A stretch of 35,666 nucleotides of DNA from Roseateles saccharophilus (GTDB lineage: Bacteria; Pseudomonadota; Gammaproteobacteria; Burkholderiales; Burkholderiaceae_C), in contig NZ_SMBU01000009.1 in assembly GCF_004342485.1 (NCBI RefSeq), positions 1 through 35,666 of the forward strand, written 5' to 3'. Under the pieces are notes generated by a model. The model made no database searches, was not told the DNA's origin, and saw nothing but the letters and a program-made list of their open reading frames with translations. Positions within the stretch are counted from its first letter, which is position 1, and the number at the start of each line of letters is the position of its first letter. This document shows positions 10,067 through 19,833 of the stretch, piece by piece. Both the position numbers and the translations under genes were made by a program.

Positions 10067-11809
10067 ATGAAAGCCTCCCAGTTCTTCATCTCCACCCTCA
10101 AGGAAGCGCCCGCCGATGCCGAGGTCGTCAGCCACAAGTTGATGATGCGCGCCGGCATGATCAAGCGCCTGGGCGCCGGCATTTACAACTACATGCCCAT
10201 GGGTTTGCGGGTCATCCGCAAGGTCGAGAAGATCATCCGCGAGGAGATGGACGCCGCCGGGGCCATCGAGTGCCTGATGCCCGTCATCCAGCCCGCCGAG
10301 CTGTGGCAGGAAACCGGCCGCTTCGACAAGATGGGCCCCGAACTGCTGCGCGTGAAGGACCGCCATGGCCGCGACTTCATCGTGCAGCCGACGAGCGAGG
10401 AGGTCATCACCGACATCGCCCGCCAGGAACTGCGCTCTTACCGTCAGCTGCCGAAAAATTTCTATCACATCCAGACCAAGTTCCGCGATGAGCGCCGGCC
10501 GCGCTTCGGCGTGATGCGCGGCCGCGAGTTCACGATGAAGGACGCCTACTCCTTCGACCGTGACGTGGCGAGCGCCGGCCGCAGCTACGACAACATGTAT
10601 GCGGCCTACGGCAAGATCTTCGACCGCCTGGGCCTGCAATACCGCGCCGTCGCGGCCGATACCGGCGCCATTGGCGGCGACCGTTCGCACGAGTTCCAGG
10701 TCATCGCCGAAACCGGCGAGGACGCCATCGTCTACTGCCCGACCAGCGACTATGCGGCCAATATCGAACTGGCCGAGGGCCTGGCGCTGAGCGCGTCGCG
10801 CGGCGCGGCCGCGCAGGCGCTGGCCAAGACCCCCACGCCGGGCAAGAGCACCTGCGAGGACGTTGCGCTGCTGCTGGGCCTGCCGCTGGCGCGGACCGTG
10901 AAGTCGCTGGTGCTGGCCACCGACGAACTGGACAAGGACGGCGTCATCGCCAAGACCCAGGTCTGGCTGCTGCTGGTGCGCGGCGACCATGAGCTGAACG
11001 AAGTGAAGGCCGGCAAGATCGAGGGCCTGAAGGGCGGGTTCCGCTTCGCGACCGTCGGCGAGATCGAGTCGCGCTTCGGCTGCAAGCCGGGCTACCTTGG
11101 CCCCATCGGAGCCAAGGACATCAAGATCGTCGCCGACCGCACCGTCGCCAACATGGCTGACTTCGTCTGCGGCGCCAACGAGGCCGACTTCCACCTGACC
11201 GGCGTGAACTGGGGCCGCGACCTGCCCGAGCCCGACCTCGTCGCCGACATTCGCAACGTCGTCGCCGGCGATCCCTCGCCCGACGGCAAGGGCGTGCTGG
11301 CCATCCAGCGCGGCATCGAGGTGGGCCATGTGTTCTACCTCGGTACCAGGTATTCGGCCGCGATGAACGCGAGCTTCCTCGACGAGAACGGCAAGCCCGC
11401 GCTGATGGAGATGGGCTGCTACGGCATCGGCGTGACCCGCATCCTGGGCGCGGCCATCGAGCAGAACAACGACGCGCGCGGCATCATCTGGCCGGATTCG
11501 ATCGCACCCTTCACCGTCGTCATCTGCCCTATCGGCGCGGACCGCAGCGCGGACGTGAAGGCCGCGGCCGAGAAGCTCTACGGCGAGCTGAAGGCGCTGG
11601 GTGTGGACGTGCTGCTGGACGACCGCGGCGAGCGCCCGGGCGCGATGTTCGCGGACTGGGAGCTGATCGGCGTGCCGCACCGCGTGGTGCTCGGCGACCG
11701 CGGCCTGAAGGAAGGCCAGGTCGAGTACCAGGGCCGCCGCGACGAGGCCGCGACCAAGCTGGCCGTCGGCGACGTGCTCGGCCACCTGAAGGGTTTGCTC
11801 AAGCTCTGA
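10067..11809 (+). CDS. proS: Prolyl-tRNA synthetase
   Basis: This class II aminoacyl-tRNA synthetase charges tRNA-Pro. The 580-residue protein is the bacterial long type. It has an N-terminal catalytic core with motif 1 and motif 2 ([27 protein letters not shown]), then an inserted YbaK-like editing domain (about residues 225-405, with [19 protein letters not shown]). Motif 3 follows ([18 protein letters not shown]), and then the anticodon-binding domain. The ATG at 10067 gives [19 protein letters not shown], the standard N-terminus. Its stop overlaps the start of the transglycosylase gene by one base. Confidence 0.98.
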   Translation: MKASQFFISTLKEAPADAEVVSHKLMMRAGMIKRLGAGIYNYMPMGLRVIRKVEKIIREEMDAAGAIECLMPVIQPAELWQETGRFDKMGPELLRVKDRHGRDFIVQPTSEEVITDIARQELRSYRQLPKNFYHIQTKFRDERRPRFGVMRGREFTMKDAYSFDRDVASAGRSYDNMYAAYGKIFDRLGLQYRAVAADTGAIGGDRSHEFQVIAETGEDAIVYCPTSDYAANIELAEGLALSASRGAAAQALAKTPTPGKSTCEDVALLLGLPLARTVKSLVLATDELDKDGVIAKTQVWLLLVRGDHELNEVKAGKIEGLKGGFRFATVGEIESRFGCKPGYLGPIGAKDIKIVADRTVANMADFVCGANEADFHLTGVNWGRDLPEPDLVADIRNVVAGDPSPDGKGVLAIQRGIEVGHVFYLGTRYSAAMNASFLDENGKPALMEMGCYGIGVTRILGAAIEQNNDARGIIWPDSIAPFTVVICPIGADRSADVKAAAEKLYGELKALGVDVLLDDRGERPGAMFADWELIGVPHRVVLGDRGLKEGQVEYQGRRDEAATKLAVGDVLGHLKGLLKL

Positions 11810-12411
11810 TGAAGCGGCGCCTCGCCGTTGCAGGCCTGCTCGCCGCGCCACTGCTTGCGCGGGCCGGTGCGCAGGTCGAGGAGCCGCTGGCGGACTCGAT
11901 CCGCTCGGCGCTGAGTGCCTCCATCGCCCAGGCGGCGCCGCCACGGCCGCGCTTCGACGATGTCGACACTCGCATGGCCTATCTGCGCTGGCTGGGCACG
12001 ATGAGCGAGCGGCTGAAGAACCGCAAGACCGAGACGCAGATCCGCATCGAGTTCCTCGAGACGGTCTGGTACGAGGCCAAGCGCGCAGGCCTGGAGCCCA
12101 GCCTGGTGCTCGGCCTGGTACAGGTCGAGAGCGGCTTTCGCAAATACGCGATCAGCGTGGCCGGTGCGCGCGGCTATATGCAGGTCATGCCCTTCTGGAC
12201 GCGCAGCATCGGCGATGGCGATGCGTCGCGCCTCTTCCACATGCAGAGCAATCTGCGCTTCGGCTGCGTGATCCTGCGCCATTACCTCGACATCGAGCGG
12301 GGCGACATGTTCCTCGCGCTGGGCCGCTACAACGGCAGCCGGGGCCGGGCGGAGTATCCGAATGCCGTGTTCGCCGCGCGGCGGCAGTGGCTGCTGCCCG
12401 GTGAGAGGTAG
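11809..12411 (+). CDS. Lytic transglycosylase (SLT family)
   Basis: The predicted periplasmic muramidase-like enzyme cleaves peptidoglycan glycan strands. The protein has 200 residues. It has a signal-peptide-like N-terminus ([21 protein letters not shown]) and then an SLT fold. The catalytic motif is VESGF (E107-S108), followed by ARGYMQVMPFW (residues 120-130) and the late GRYNGSRG block. It overlaps proS by one base and is the usual downstream neighbour of proS in this group, so it is translationally coupled. It lacks LysM or other binding domains. Its substrate preference is not visible. Confidence 0.9.
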   Translation: MKRRLAVAGLLAAPLLARAGAQVEEPLADSIRSALSASIAQAAPPRPRFDDVDTRMAYLRWLGTMSERLKNRKTETQIRIEFLETVWYEAKRAGLEPSLVLGLVQVESGFRKYAISVAGARGYMQVMPFWTRSIGDGDASRLFHMQSNLRFGCVILRHYLDIERGDMFLALGRYNGSRGRAEYPNAVFAARRQWLLPGER

Positions 12412-12496
12412 CACTCGGGGCTTACCCGGCGTGGCTTGTGGCATCGACGCCCGCGGGCCTTAGGCTCGCCGGCTCCGTCCACAAGACCTGCCCTCC

Positions 12497-14629
12497 ATGC
12501 CCGCTGCCACCCGCTTCGCGCCCCTGATTCTTTCTGCACTGCTCGCCACCGGCCTGGCCGGCGCGCAGACGCCGGACAACCCGCTGCTCTCTCCCAGCCC
12601 GCTGCCGCTGCACTACCCGCAGTTCGACAAGCTGCGCGACGAGCATTTCGCACCGGCCCTCGACCGGGGCATGGCCGAGCAGCTGGCCGAAGTGCAGGCC
12701 ATCGCCGACAACCCGGCGGCGCCCAGCTTCGACAACACCATCGTCGCGCTGGAAAAGAGCGGCCGGCTGCTGAGCCGCACGACGACGCTGTTGTTCAGCC
12801 TCATCGGCGCCGATGTGAACCCGGCCCGCCAGCAGGTGCAGGGCGACTACGCCGCCAAGCTCGCCGCCCAGCGCGACGCGGTGCTACTCAACCCCAGGCT
12901 GTTCGCCCGCATCGAGGCGCTCTACGCCGCCCGCGACAAGGCCGCGCCCAATGTCGAGGCCAAACGCCTCATCGAGCGCTATCACCGCGACATGGTGCGC
13001 GCCGGCGCGCGTCTGAACGACGAGCAGAAGACGCGCATGAAGGCGATCAACGCCGAGCTGGCGACGCTGACCGCCAGCTTCAACAAGGCCGTGCTGGCCG
13101 AGGTGAACGACTCGGCCGTCGTCGTCGACAGCGCCGAGGAACTGGCCGGCCTCACGCCCGCACAGATCGCCGCGGCGGCCGATGCGGCCAGGAAGCGCGG
13201 CCTGGACGGCAAATACCTGATCGCGCTGCTGAACACGACCATCCAGCCCTACGAGACCGAGCTGCAGAACCGCGCGTTGCGCGAGCGCCTGCATCGCGCC
13301 TCGGTGGCGCGCGGCGCGCGTGGCAACGAGTTCGACACGCGCGGCATCGTCGCCCGCGTGCTGACGCTGCGGCAGGAGCGCGCCGCGCTGCTGGGCTATG
13401 CCACGCCGGCGGCCTATGTGCTGGAGGAGGAGACGGCCAAGTCGCCCGAGACCGTCAACGCGTTGCTGCGCCAGCTCGCGCCCGCGGCCGTCGCCTCGGC
13501 CAGGCAGGAAGCGGCCGAGCTGCAGAAGCTCATCGACAGCGAGCAGGCCGCCAAGCAGCAGCCGAGCTTCGCGCTGCAGCCCTGGGACTGGAGCTACTAC
13601 GCCGACAAGCTGCGCGCCGCCAAGTACGGCTTCGACGAGAGCCAGCTCAAACCCTATCTGGAGATCGGCAGCGTGCTGGAGCGCGGTGTGTTCTTCGCGG
13701 CCCACCAGCTCTACGGCATCAGCTTCAAGCGCCGCACCGACCTGCCGGTCTACCGCGACGACGTGCGCGTCTACGACGTCTTCGACACCAATGGCAAGCA
13801 GCTCGCCATCTTCATCGCCGACATGTACGCGCGGCCCAGCAAGCGCGGCGGCGCCTGGATGAATGCCTACGTCAGCCAGAACCCGCTGGAGGGCACGCAG
13901 CCCATCGTGGCCAACCATCTGAACATTCCCAAGCCGCCCGCGGGCGAGCCGACGCTGCTGACCTGGGACGAGGTCAACACGATGTTCCACGAGTTCGGCC
14001 ATGCGCTGCACGGCATGTTCAACCAGGGCCGCTACCCGAGCCTGGGCCGCGTGCCGCGCGACTTCGTCGAATACCCCTCGCAGGTCAACGAGGTCTGGGC
14101 CGACTACCCGAGCGTGCTGGCCAACTACGCCAGGCACTACCAGACCGGCGCGCCCATGCCGCGCGAACTGCTGGACAAGGTGTCGCGCGCCAAGCGCTTC
14201 AACCAGGGCTACACGACGCTGTCCTATCTGAGCGCCGCCATCCTCGACCAGCGCCTGCACCAGCTCGGCGCAGGCCAGGTGCCGCCGGCCGACAAGCTGA
14301 TGGACTTCGAGGCCCAGGTGCTCAAGGAAGAGGGCGTCGACTTCGCACCCGTGCCGCCGCGCTACCGCACGCCCTATTTCAGCCACATCATGGGCGGCTA
14401 CTCGGCCGGCTACTACGCCTACATCTGGAGCGAGGTGCTGGACGCCGACACGGTGGAGTGGCTGAAGGCCCACGGCGGCCTGAAGCGCGCCAACGGCGAC
14501 CAGCTGCGCGCCAAGCTGCTGTCGCGCGGCGGCAGCGAGGATGCGATGGTGCTGTTCCGCAACCTGGTCGGCCACGAGCCCGACATCAAGCCGCTGCTGG
14601 AGCGGCGCGGCCTCGTCGTGCAGAAGTGA
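12497..14629 (+). CDS. dcp: M3 family metallopeptidase, peptidyl-dipeptidase Dcp type
   Basis: This is a zinc metallopeptidase that removes C-terminal dipeptides from oligopeptides. The 710-residue protein has a signal peptide (MPAATRFAPLILSALLATGLAGA). The mature protein starts QTPDNPLLSPSPLPLHYPQFD, which is typical of Dcp. The zinc motif is HEFGH at residues 498-502, with the downstream Glu ligand expected in the region EYPSQVNEVW. The signal peptide points to a periplasmic enzyme; E. coli Dcp is cytoplasmic. Oligopeptidase A (PrlC) is the alternative M3 relative, but the N-terminal NPLL block and the signal peptide favour Dcp. It converges on ubiX with a 3-base gap. Confidence 0.92.
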   Translation: MPAATRFAPLILSALLATGLAGAQTPDNPLLSPSPLPLHYPQFDKLRDEHFAPALDRGMAEQLAEVQAIADNPAAPSFDNTIVALEKSGRLLSRTTTLLFSLIGADVNPARQQVQGDYAAKLAAQRDAVLLNPRLFARIEALYAARDKAAPNVEAKRLIERYHRDMVRAGARLNDEQKTRMKAINAELATLTASFNKAVLAEVNDSAVVVDSAEELAGLTPAQIAAAADAARKRGLDGKYLIALLNTTIQPYETELQNRALRERLHRASVARGARGNEFDTRGIVARVLTLRQERAALLGYATPAAYVLEEETAKSPETVNALLRQLAPAAVASARQEAAELQKLIDSEQAAKQQPSFALQPWDWSYYADKLRAAKYGFDESQLKPYLEIGSVLERGVFFAAHQLYGISFKRRTDLPVYRDDVRVYDVFDTNGKQLAIFIADMYARPSKRGGAWMNAYVSQNPLEGTQPIVANHLNIPKPPAGEPTLLTWDEVNTMFHEFGHALHGMFNQGRYPSLGRVPRDFVEYPSQVNEVWADYPSVLANYARHYQTGAPMPRELLDKVSRAKRFNQGYTTLSYLSAAILDQRLHQLGAGQVPPADKLMDFEAQVLKEEGVDFAPVPPRYRTPYFSHIMGGYSAGYYAYIWSEVLDADTVEWLKAHGGLKRANGDQLRAKLLSRGGSEDAMVLFRNLVGHEPDIKPLLERRGLVVQK

Positions 14630-14632
14630 GCG

Positions 14633-15196
14633 CTACAGCCCGGCCCAGTTCCTGGGTCGGGCAGCTGCGAAGCCGGCCAGTTCGAGCACGCGCTCGACCG
14701 TTTCGGCCACCATTTCGTCGATGGTCTTGGGGTGGTGATAGAAGGCCGGCAGCGGGGGAAAGCAGATGCCGCCCATCTCCGTCACCGCCACCATATTGCG
14801 CAGGTGGGCGAGGTTGAGCGGCGTCTCGCGCACCATCAGGATGAGGCGGCGGCGCTCCTTGAGCGTCACGTCGGCGGCGCGGGTCAGCAGGTTGTCGCCC
14901 AGGCCGTGGGCGATCGCCGCCAGCGATTTCATCGAGCAGGGCGCGACCACCATCGCGGCCGTCGCGAAGCTGCCGCTTGCGATGCAGGCGCCGATGTCGC
15001 CCGGCGCATAGGCGTGGTCGGCCTCGGCCTCCAGCGTGGAGCGGTCGAGGCCGAGTTCGTGGTGGGCGTTGAGGATGCCGGCGGGTGTGGCGATCAGGTG
15101 GGTCTCGACGCCCAGTTCATGTGCGCGGCGCAGCAGGCGCAGCGCATAGACCGCGCCCGTTGCGCCCGTCAGCCCGACGACCAGCCGTTGCGGCAT
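14633..15196 (-). CDS. ubiX: Flavin prenyltransferase UbiX
   Basis: UbiX attaches a dimethylallyl group to FMN to make prenylated FMN, the cofactor of the UbiD decarboxylase in ubiquinone synthesis. The 187-residue flavoprotein opens QRLVVGLTGATGAVYALRLL. It has the conserved VVAPCSMKSLAAIAHG segment, RAADVTLKERRRLILMVRETPL and the C-terminal FYHHPKTIDEMV. Length and motifs are standard. The ATG overlaps the grxD stop by one base, so the two are one operon. The last ten codons lie in an 11-bp hairpin that could end transcription on either strand. Confidence 0.96.
   Translation of the reverse strand: MPQRLVVGLTGATGAVYALRLLRRAHELGVETHLIATPAGILNAHHELGLDRSTLEAEADHAYAPGDIGACIASGSFATAAMVVAPCSMKSLAAIAHGLGDNLLTRAADVTLKERRRLILMVRETPLNLAHLRNMVAVTEMGGICFPPLPAFYHHPKTIDEMVAETVERVLELAGFAAARPRNWAGL
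14638..14662. terminator. Hairpin between convergent dcp and ubiX
   Basis: GCCCGGCCCAG and CTGGGTCGGGC pair over 11 positions (one G-U) with a TTC loop. It starts 9 bases after the dcp stop and lies inside the last codons of ubiX. No U tract follows, so terminator function is inferred from its strength and place. Confidence 0.55.
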
Positions 15197-15510
15197 CAGG
15201 CTGTGGCGAGTGCCTGCTGCAGCTCACCCGACTCGTACATCTCCATCATGATGTCCGAGCCGCCGACGAACTCGCCGCCGATGTAGAGCTGGGGAATGGT
15301 GGGCCAGTTGGCGTAGTCCTTGATGCCCTGGCGCACTTCCTCGTCCTCCAGCACATTGAAGGTCTTCAGGTCGGTCACGCCGGCGGCCTTCAGGATCTGG
15401 ATGGCGCGGCCGGAGAAGCCGCACATCGGGAACTGGGCCGTGCCCTTCATGAAGAGCATGACGCGGTTGGACTTGACCAGGTCGGCTATGCGTTGCTGAA
15501 CGTCGCTCAT
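15196..15510 (-). CDS. grxD: Monothiol glutaredoxin (Grx4 type)
   Basis: This protein carries or delivers iron-sulfur clusters, usually with a BolA partner and glutathione. The 104-residue product begins MSDVQQRIADLVKSNRVMLFMKG. It has the CGFS active site with Cys30, the WPTIPQLYIGGEFVGGSDI block and the normal family length. I chose the ATG at 15510; the longer open frame to 15630 reads into the neighbouring gene in the wrong frame. It is coupled to ubiX downstream. In this group it usually follows prmC/prfA/hemA, and here one extra gene (15569-16144) intervenes. Confidence 0.97.
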   Translation of the reverse strand: MSDVQQRIADLVKSNRVMLFMKGTAQFPMCGFSGRAIQILKAAGVTDLKTFNVLEDEEVRQGIKDYANWPTIPQLYIGGEFVGGSDIMMEMYESGELQQALATA

Positions 15511-15568
15511 GGCAATCTCGGGTTCTTGTGGCAAAACCGCGATTATCCGAGACGGCGCGATGCCAGGC

Positions 15569-16144
15569 TCAGTAGCTGTAGGCCAGGCCCAGTTGCAGCA
15601 GGGGCTTGAAGCGCAGATCGCGCATCGCATCCTCGAAGCCCTGGGCGCTGCTGCGGCCCAGGCGCACGCCGTAGGAGCCGGACATCAGGCCGAAGTCGGC
15701 ACTGAAGGCCAGGCCGCTGCGCTGCACGCGGCCGGTGTAGCCGATGCCGACATAGGACAGGTTGGCGCTGGGCTCCAGCGAGTAGGCGTCCAGCCCGCCG
15801 AGGACGAGGCTGCGCCGGCCGGCCGACACGGGGCCGCCGCCCAGGGCCAGGCCGCCGCTGCTCTGCGCCATCGACAAGGGCCCGAGCAGCATGCCACCGG
15901 TGGCGCGCAGGCCGCCGCGCAGGCTGGCGAAGCCGGAGTTGGTCAAGTAGTAGTCGCCCAGCAGGTTGGCGCTCAGCACGCGCGAGCCACCGAGACGGGG
16001 CTGCTGGGCGTCGCTGCCGCCGTCGATGCTGTTGAGCTGCAAGCGCGCCTGCCAGCGTGTGGCGGCGTCGCCATCGGCCCAGGCCGGCAGCGTGAAAACG
16101 AGGGCAGAGAGGCTCAGAACTGCAGCGCGGGCGAGGCGGGCCAT
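15569..16144 (-). CDS. Putative outer-membrane beta-barrel protein
   Basis: I do not recognise a named family. The 191-residue product has a clear Sec signal (MARLARAAVLSLSALVFTLPAWA, cut before DGDAATRW). The mature part alternates short hydrophobic strands with G/S-rich turns (RVLSANLLGDYYL, ANLSYVGIGYTG, LAFSADFGLMSG). It ends in FKPLLQLGLAYSY, an aromatic C-terminus of the kind recognised by the BAM machinery. That pattern suggests a small barrel in the outer membrane. The ATG at 16144 has GGAGA 6-8 bases upstream. It sits between prmC and grxD on the same strand. Confidence 0.7.
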   Translation of the reverse strand: MARLARAAVLSLSALVFTLPAWADGDAATRWQARLQLNSIDGGSDAQQPRLGGSRVLSANLLGDYYLTNSGFASLRGGLRATGGMLLGPLSMAQSSGGLALGGGPVSAGRRSLVLGGLDAYSLEPSANLSYVGIGYTGRVQRSGLAFSADFGLMSGSYGVRLGRSSAQGFEDAMRDLRFKPLLQLGLAYSY

Positions 16145-16267
16145 GATCGTCTCCTGCACGGTGCAAGGGCTGGCACCGGGATTCGATACTACGCCGGCAA
16201 TCGTTTCCGGTGGGGGGAGAACAAGAGGCAAAACGTCACGCAAACGCGGTCGGCATGCCGGTGGTGT

Positions 16268-17071
16268 TCAAGCCGCCCAACGCCCGCCACTGGCACGAGC
16301 GCGACCGGCGAGGTCGCGGCGAAGGCGTGCCGCCTCGAATTTGCGGGCGGCCAGCTGTTGCGCCACCGCATCGGCCTGGTCCCAGCCATGCTCCAGCAAC
16401 AGCCAGCCGCCGGCATTCAGATGTTGCGGTGCCGCATCGATGAGGGCGCGCAGGTCGGCCAGGCCGTCGCCGCCGGGCGTGAGGGCCATGATGGGCTCGT
16501 GGCGCAGCGCGGGCAGGTGGGGGTCGTCGCCGGCGATATAGGGCGGGTTGCTGACGACGAGGTCGAAGCGCCGGCCGGCCAGCGGCTCGAACCAACTGCC
16601 ATGGTGCCAGTCGACGGTCAGGCCCAGGCGCTCGCCATTGCCGCGAGCGACGGCCAGTGCATCGGTGCTGAAGTCCACCGCCGAGACCTGCGCGCGCGGG
16701 CAGGCGGCCTTCAGGGCCAGCGCGATGGCGCCGCTGCCGGTGCCCAGGTCGGCCACGGCCGGCTCGCCGGGCAGGGCGGCCAGCAGCTCCAGCGCCCAGT
16801 CGACCAGGGTCTCGGTGTCCGGCCGCGGGATCAGCGTGGCCGGCGTGACCTTGAGCGTCAGGCCGTGGAAGGGCTGCCAGCCAGTCAGATGGGCCAGCGG
16901 TTCGCCATCGGCCAGACGGCGCAGCGCGGCCTCGGCACCCGGGGCAGGCGCGTCGCCGTGGGTGATGAGCCAGGCGCGGTCCTGCCCGGTCAGGTGGCCG
17001 AGCAACGCCTGCGCGTCGCCGCGCTCGACGCCGAGTTGGCGGGCCAGGGTCAGCGCCTCGTCGATGGTCAT
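16268..17071 (-). CDS. prmC: Release factor N5-glutamine methyltransferase
   Basis: PrmC methylates the glutamine of the GGQ motif in release factors 1 and 2 using S-adenosylmethionine. The 267-residue protein has an N-terminal helical domain, the SAM-binding motif DLGTGSG (108-114) and the catalytic NPPY (175-178). It ends in the [13 protein letters not shown] block typical of the family. The ATG at 17071 overlaps the prfA stop by four bases, so the enzyme is translated together with its substrate. Confidence 0.96.
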   Translation of the reverse strand: MTIDEALTLARQLGVERGDAQALLGHLTGQDRAWLITHGDAPAPGAEAALRRLADGEPLAHLTGWQPFHGLTLKVTPATLIPRPDTETLVDWALELLAALPGEPAVADLGTGSGAIALALKAACPRAQVSAVDFSTDALAVARGNGERLGLTVDWHHGSWFEPLAGRRFDLVVSNPPYIAGDDPHLPALRHEPIMALTPGGDGLADLRALIDAAPQHLNAGGWLLLEHGWDQADAVAQQLAARKFEAARLRRDLAGRARASGGRWAA

Positions 17072-18165
17072 GCGCGACCTTCTTCCAGTTGCGCCAGTTG
17101 GTCCGCAGCCTGGGCCGCCTGCAGGCCCTGGATCACGTCGCCAAGATCGCCGTCCATGATCTGGCCGAGCTTGTAGAGGGTCAGGTTGATGCGGTGGTCG
17201 GTGAGGCGCCCCTGCGGGAAGTTGTAGGTGCGGATGCGGTCGCTGCGGTCGCCGGTGCCGACGAGGCCCTTGCGCGTCGCGGCCTCCTTGGCTTCGCGCT
17301 CGATGCGCTCCTTGTCGCGCAAGCGGGCCTGCAGCACGGCCAGGGCCTTGGCCTTGTTGCGGTGCTGGCTGCGGTCGTCCTGGCATTCGGCGACCAGGCC
17401 GGTCGGGATGTGGGTGACGCGGATGGCCGAGTCGGTCTTGTTGATGTGCTGGCCGCCAGCGCCGCTGGCACGGAAGGTGTCGATGCGCAGGTCGGCCGGG
17501 TTCAGCGTGATCTCCTCGGCCTCGTCGGGCTCTGGCATCACGGCCACCGTGCAGGCGCTGGTGTGGATGCGGCCCTGGCTCTCGGTGGCGGGCACGCGCT
17601 GCACGCGGTGGCCGCCGCTCTCGAACTTGAGCCTGCCGTAGACGCCATCGCCCTCGACGCGCACGACCAGTTCCTTATAGCCGCCGAGGTCGGACTCGTT
17701 CTCGGACAGGATCTCGCAGCGCCAGCCCTGGTTTTCGGCAAAGCGCAGATACATGCGCGCCAGGTCGCCGGCAAACAGGGCCGACTCGTCGCCGCCCGTG
17801 CCGGCGCGGATTTCGAGGAAGGCGTTGCGCTCGTCGTCCGGGTCCTTGGGGATCAGCGCGAGCTGCAGCTCCTGGTCCAGCGCCGCGAGTGCGGCCTCGT
17901 TCGACGCGATCTCCTCGCGCGCCATCTCGGCCATCTCGGGCGAATTTGTGGATTCAACGAGCATGTCCCGCGCGGCGGCGAGGTCGGCCTCGTGCTGCTG
18001 GTAGCGGCGGTAGCGCTCGACGAGGCCGGAGACCTCGGCCTGCTCCTTGGTCAGCGCTCGGTAGCGTTTCATGTCCGACGCGCTGCTGCCGTCGGCGAGG
18101 ATGGTGTCCAGCTCGGTCAGGCGGTAGCCGAGGCGGTCGAACTGCTGGCGCAGGGAATCTTTCAT
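17068..18165 (-). CDS. prfA: Peptide chain release factor 1
   Basis: RF1 reads UAA and UAG stop codons and triggers peptide release. The 365-residue protein has the codon-recognition tripeptide PAT (192-194) in [14 protein letters not shown]. It also has the catalytic GGQ (237-239) in [18 protein letters not shown] and the standard C-terminal [17 protein letters not shown]. The length is normal. It is upstream of prmC and downstream of hemA. The 71-base hemA-prfA spacer contains two GC-rich hairpins. Confidence 0.98.
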   Translation of the reverse strand: MKDSLRQQFDRLGYRLTELDTILADGSSASDMKRYRALTKEQAEVSGLVERYRRYQQHEADLAAARDMLVESTNSPEMAEMAREEIASNEAALAALDQELQLALIPKDPDDERNAFLEIRAGTGGDESALFAGDLARMYLRFAENQGWRCEILSENESDLGGYKELVVRVEGDGVYGRLKFESGGHRVQRVPATESQGRIHTSACTVAVMPEPDEAEEITLNPADLRIDTFRASGAGGQHINKTDSAIRVTHIPTGLVAECQDDRSQHRNKAKALAVLQARLRDKERIEREAKEAATRKGLVGTGDRSDRIRTYNFPQGRLTDHRINLTLYKLGQIMDGDLGDVIQGLQAAQAADQLAQLEEGRA

Positions 18166-18236
18166 GGCGGCAAACGGGGAGGGCAGTCAGGGGCGGCGCC
18201 ACGCGGGGCGCCGGGCGGCGCGGCTGAGGAGCGCCG

Positions 18237-19499
18237 CTAAGACTGCTTGCCGCGCAGGAACAGGCGCGACACGGTCTGGGCCAGCTGCAGGCGCTGCTCG
18301 CCATCGCTGGCATGCAGCTCGGCCAGCGTGCCGTGCAGCAGCTTCTGCGTGAGGCCGCGGCTCAGCGCCTCCAGCACCTCGTCGACATCGGCGCCCTTGG
18401 CCAGCTGCTTGCGGGCGCGGGCGATCTCGAGGGCGCGCCAGTCGTCCGCCTGGGCATGCAGGGCCTGGATCAGCGGCACCGTGTGGCGCTGGTCCAGCCA
18501 GTGCATGAAGCTCTGCACGCCGGTCTCGACGATGGCCTCGGCCTGGGCGACGGCGGCCTGGCGCTTCTCGCCGGCGGTCTGCACCTGGGCGGCGAGCTCG
18601 TCGACGGTGTAGAGGTAGACGTCGTCCAGCTGGGCGACCTCGGGCTCGATGTCGCGCGGCACGGCCAGGTCGACCATGAACATCGGGCGGTGGCGGCGCT
18701 TCTTCAGCGCGCGCTCGACGGCGCCCAGGCCGATCAGCGGCAGGCTGGACGCGGTGCAGGAGACGACGATGTCGAACTCGTGCAGGCGCTCGGGCAGGTC
18801 GGACAGGCGCATGGCCTCGGCACCGAAATGCGTCGCGAGCTTCTCGCCGCGCTCCAGCGTGCGGTTGGCCACGGCCATGTGGCTCGGTGTGCGGGCGGCG
18901 AAGTGGGTGGCCGTCAGCTCGATCATCTCGCCGGCGCCGACGAAGAGCACGCGCGTGCGTGCCAGGTCCTCGAACAGCTGGCCGGCCAGGCGCACGGCGG
19001 CAGCGGCCATGCTGATGGAGTGGGCGCCGATCTCGGTGGAGCTGCGCACCTCCTTGGCGACCGAGAAGCTGCGCTGGAACAGCTGGTGCAGCGTCGTGCC
19101 CAGCGCGCCGGCGTTCTCGGCCTCGCGCACGGCCTGCTTCATCTGGCCGAGGATCTGCGGCTCGCCCAGCACCATGGAATCGAGCCCGCTGGCGACGCGG
19201 AAGGCGTGGCGCGCGGCGGCGCTGCCCTGCATCACATAGGCGTGCTCGCGCAGCGCGCCGGTGTCGACACCGCCGGTCTGCGCCAGCCAGGCGATGGCGG
19301 GCTGCACCTGGGCCGGCGGCGCGGCCACGTAGACCTCGGTGCGGTTGCAGGTGGACAGGATGGCCGCCTCGGGCGTGCCCGGCAGTTTCTGGCGCAGGCC
19401 GGTGAGGGAGGGGGCGAGCTGCTCCAGCGTGAACGCGAACCGCCCGCGCAGGTCGAGCGGGGCGGTGTTGTGATTCAGGCCGAGAGCGAAGACCGACAT
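18237..19499 (-). CDS. hemA: Glutamyl-tRNA reductase
   Basis: This enzyme reduces glutamyl-tRNA to glutamate-1-semialdehyde, the first committed step of tetrapyrrole synthesis. The 420-residue protein starts [20 protein letters not shown]. It has the catalytic Cys51 in [10 protein letters not shown], followed by [18 protein letters not shown]. An NADPH-binding domain ([12 protein letters not shown]) and a C-terminal dimerisation helix region complete it. I chose the ATG at 19499 because this is the family N-terminus; an in-frame extension to 19541 is not family-like. No ribosome site is visible. A TACAAT lies only 8 bases upstream, so the message may be leaderless. Confidence 0.97.
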   Translation of the reverse strand: MSVFALGLNHNTAPLDLRGRFAFTLEQLAPSLTGLRQKLPGTPEAAILSTCNRTEVYVAAPPAQVQPAIAWLAQTGGVDTGALREHAYVMQGSAAARHAFRVASGLDSMVLGEPQILGQMKQAVREAENAGALGTTLHQLFQRSFSVAKEVRSSTEIGAHSISMAAAAVRLAGQLFEDLARTRVLFVGAGEMIELTATHFAARTPSHMAVANRTLERGEKLATHFGAEAMRLSDLPERLHEFDIVVSCTASSLPLIGLGAVERALKKRRHRPMFMVDLAVPRDIEPEVAQLDDVYLYTVDELAAQVQTAGEKRQAAVAQAEAIVETGVQSFMHWLDQRHTVPLIQALHAQADDWRALEIARARKQLAKGADVDEVLEALSRGLTQKLLHGTLAELHASDGEQRLQLAQTVSRLFLRGKQS

Positions 19500-19507
19500 G
19501 GGTGTGA

Positions 19508-19513
19508 ATTGTA
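19508..19513 (-). promoter_or_regulatory. Candidate -10 element of hemA, very close to the ATG
   Basis: TACAAT is read on the minus strand with 8 bases before the hemA ATG. Transcription would start at or within a base or two of the ATG. No good -35 is visible at 17 bases, so this is tentative. Confidence 0.4.
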
Positions 19514-19554
19514 GGATTCGCGGCTTTTCCGCTTCTGACATCGGTCAAGCCCGA

Positions 19555-19830
19555 ATGAGCCCAATCGACGCCCTTTGGCATCTTGCCAACCTGTTTGCCC
19601 CGGCCTGGGGGCTCGCGGCGCTGCTGGCGCTGGCGGTCAAGGGCCTGTGGCGGCGCGAGGCCAGGGCCCTGCGCTGGCTCAAGCTGTGGGGCTGGGGCGG
19701 CACGGGAGGCACCGCGGCCATCGTGGCCGCCCTGGTCCTGCTGGGCCACGACGGCAAGATGGCCGGCTACGCCCTGCTCGTGCTCGGCGTGGCCCTGCCG
19801 CAGTGGTGGCTGCTCAGCTTCAGGCGCTGA
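19555..19830 (+). CDS. Small integral membrane protein
   Basis: I do not recognise a named family. The 91-residue product starts [19 protein letters not shown]. Two to three hydrophobic segments are visible ([50 protein letters not shown]), with a basic stretch between ([11 protein letters not shown]). This suggests an inner-membrane protein with the basic loop in the cytoplasm. The gene diverges from hemA, sharing a 55-base region. It converges with miaB, overlapping it by 11 bases at the 3' ends. The start at 19555 excludes a longer frame that would run through the hemA promoter region. Confidence 0.75.
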   Translation: MSPIDALWHLANLFAPAWGLAALLALAVKGLWRREARALRWLKLWGWGGTGGTAAIVAALVLLGHDGKMAGYALLVLGVALPQWWLLSFRR

Positions 19831-19833
19831 GCA
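19811..19833. terminator. Hairpin over the overlapping ends of the small membrane gene and miaB
   Basis: TGCTCAGC and GCTGAGCA pair over 8 bases around a 7-base loop. The miaB TGA is in the loop and the TGA of the plus-strand gene is in the 3' arm. No U tract follows. It may mark mRNA ends on both strands. Confidence 0.4.
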
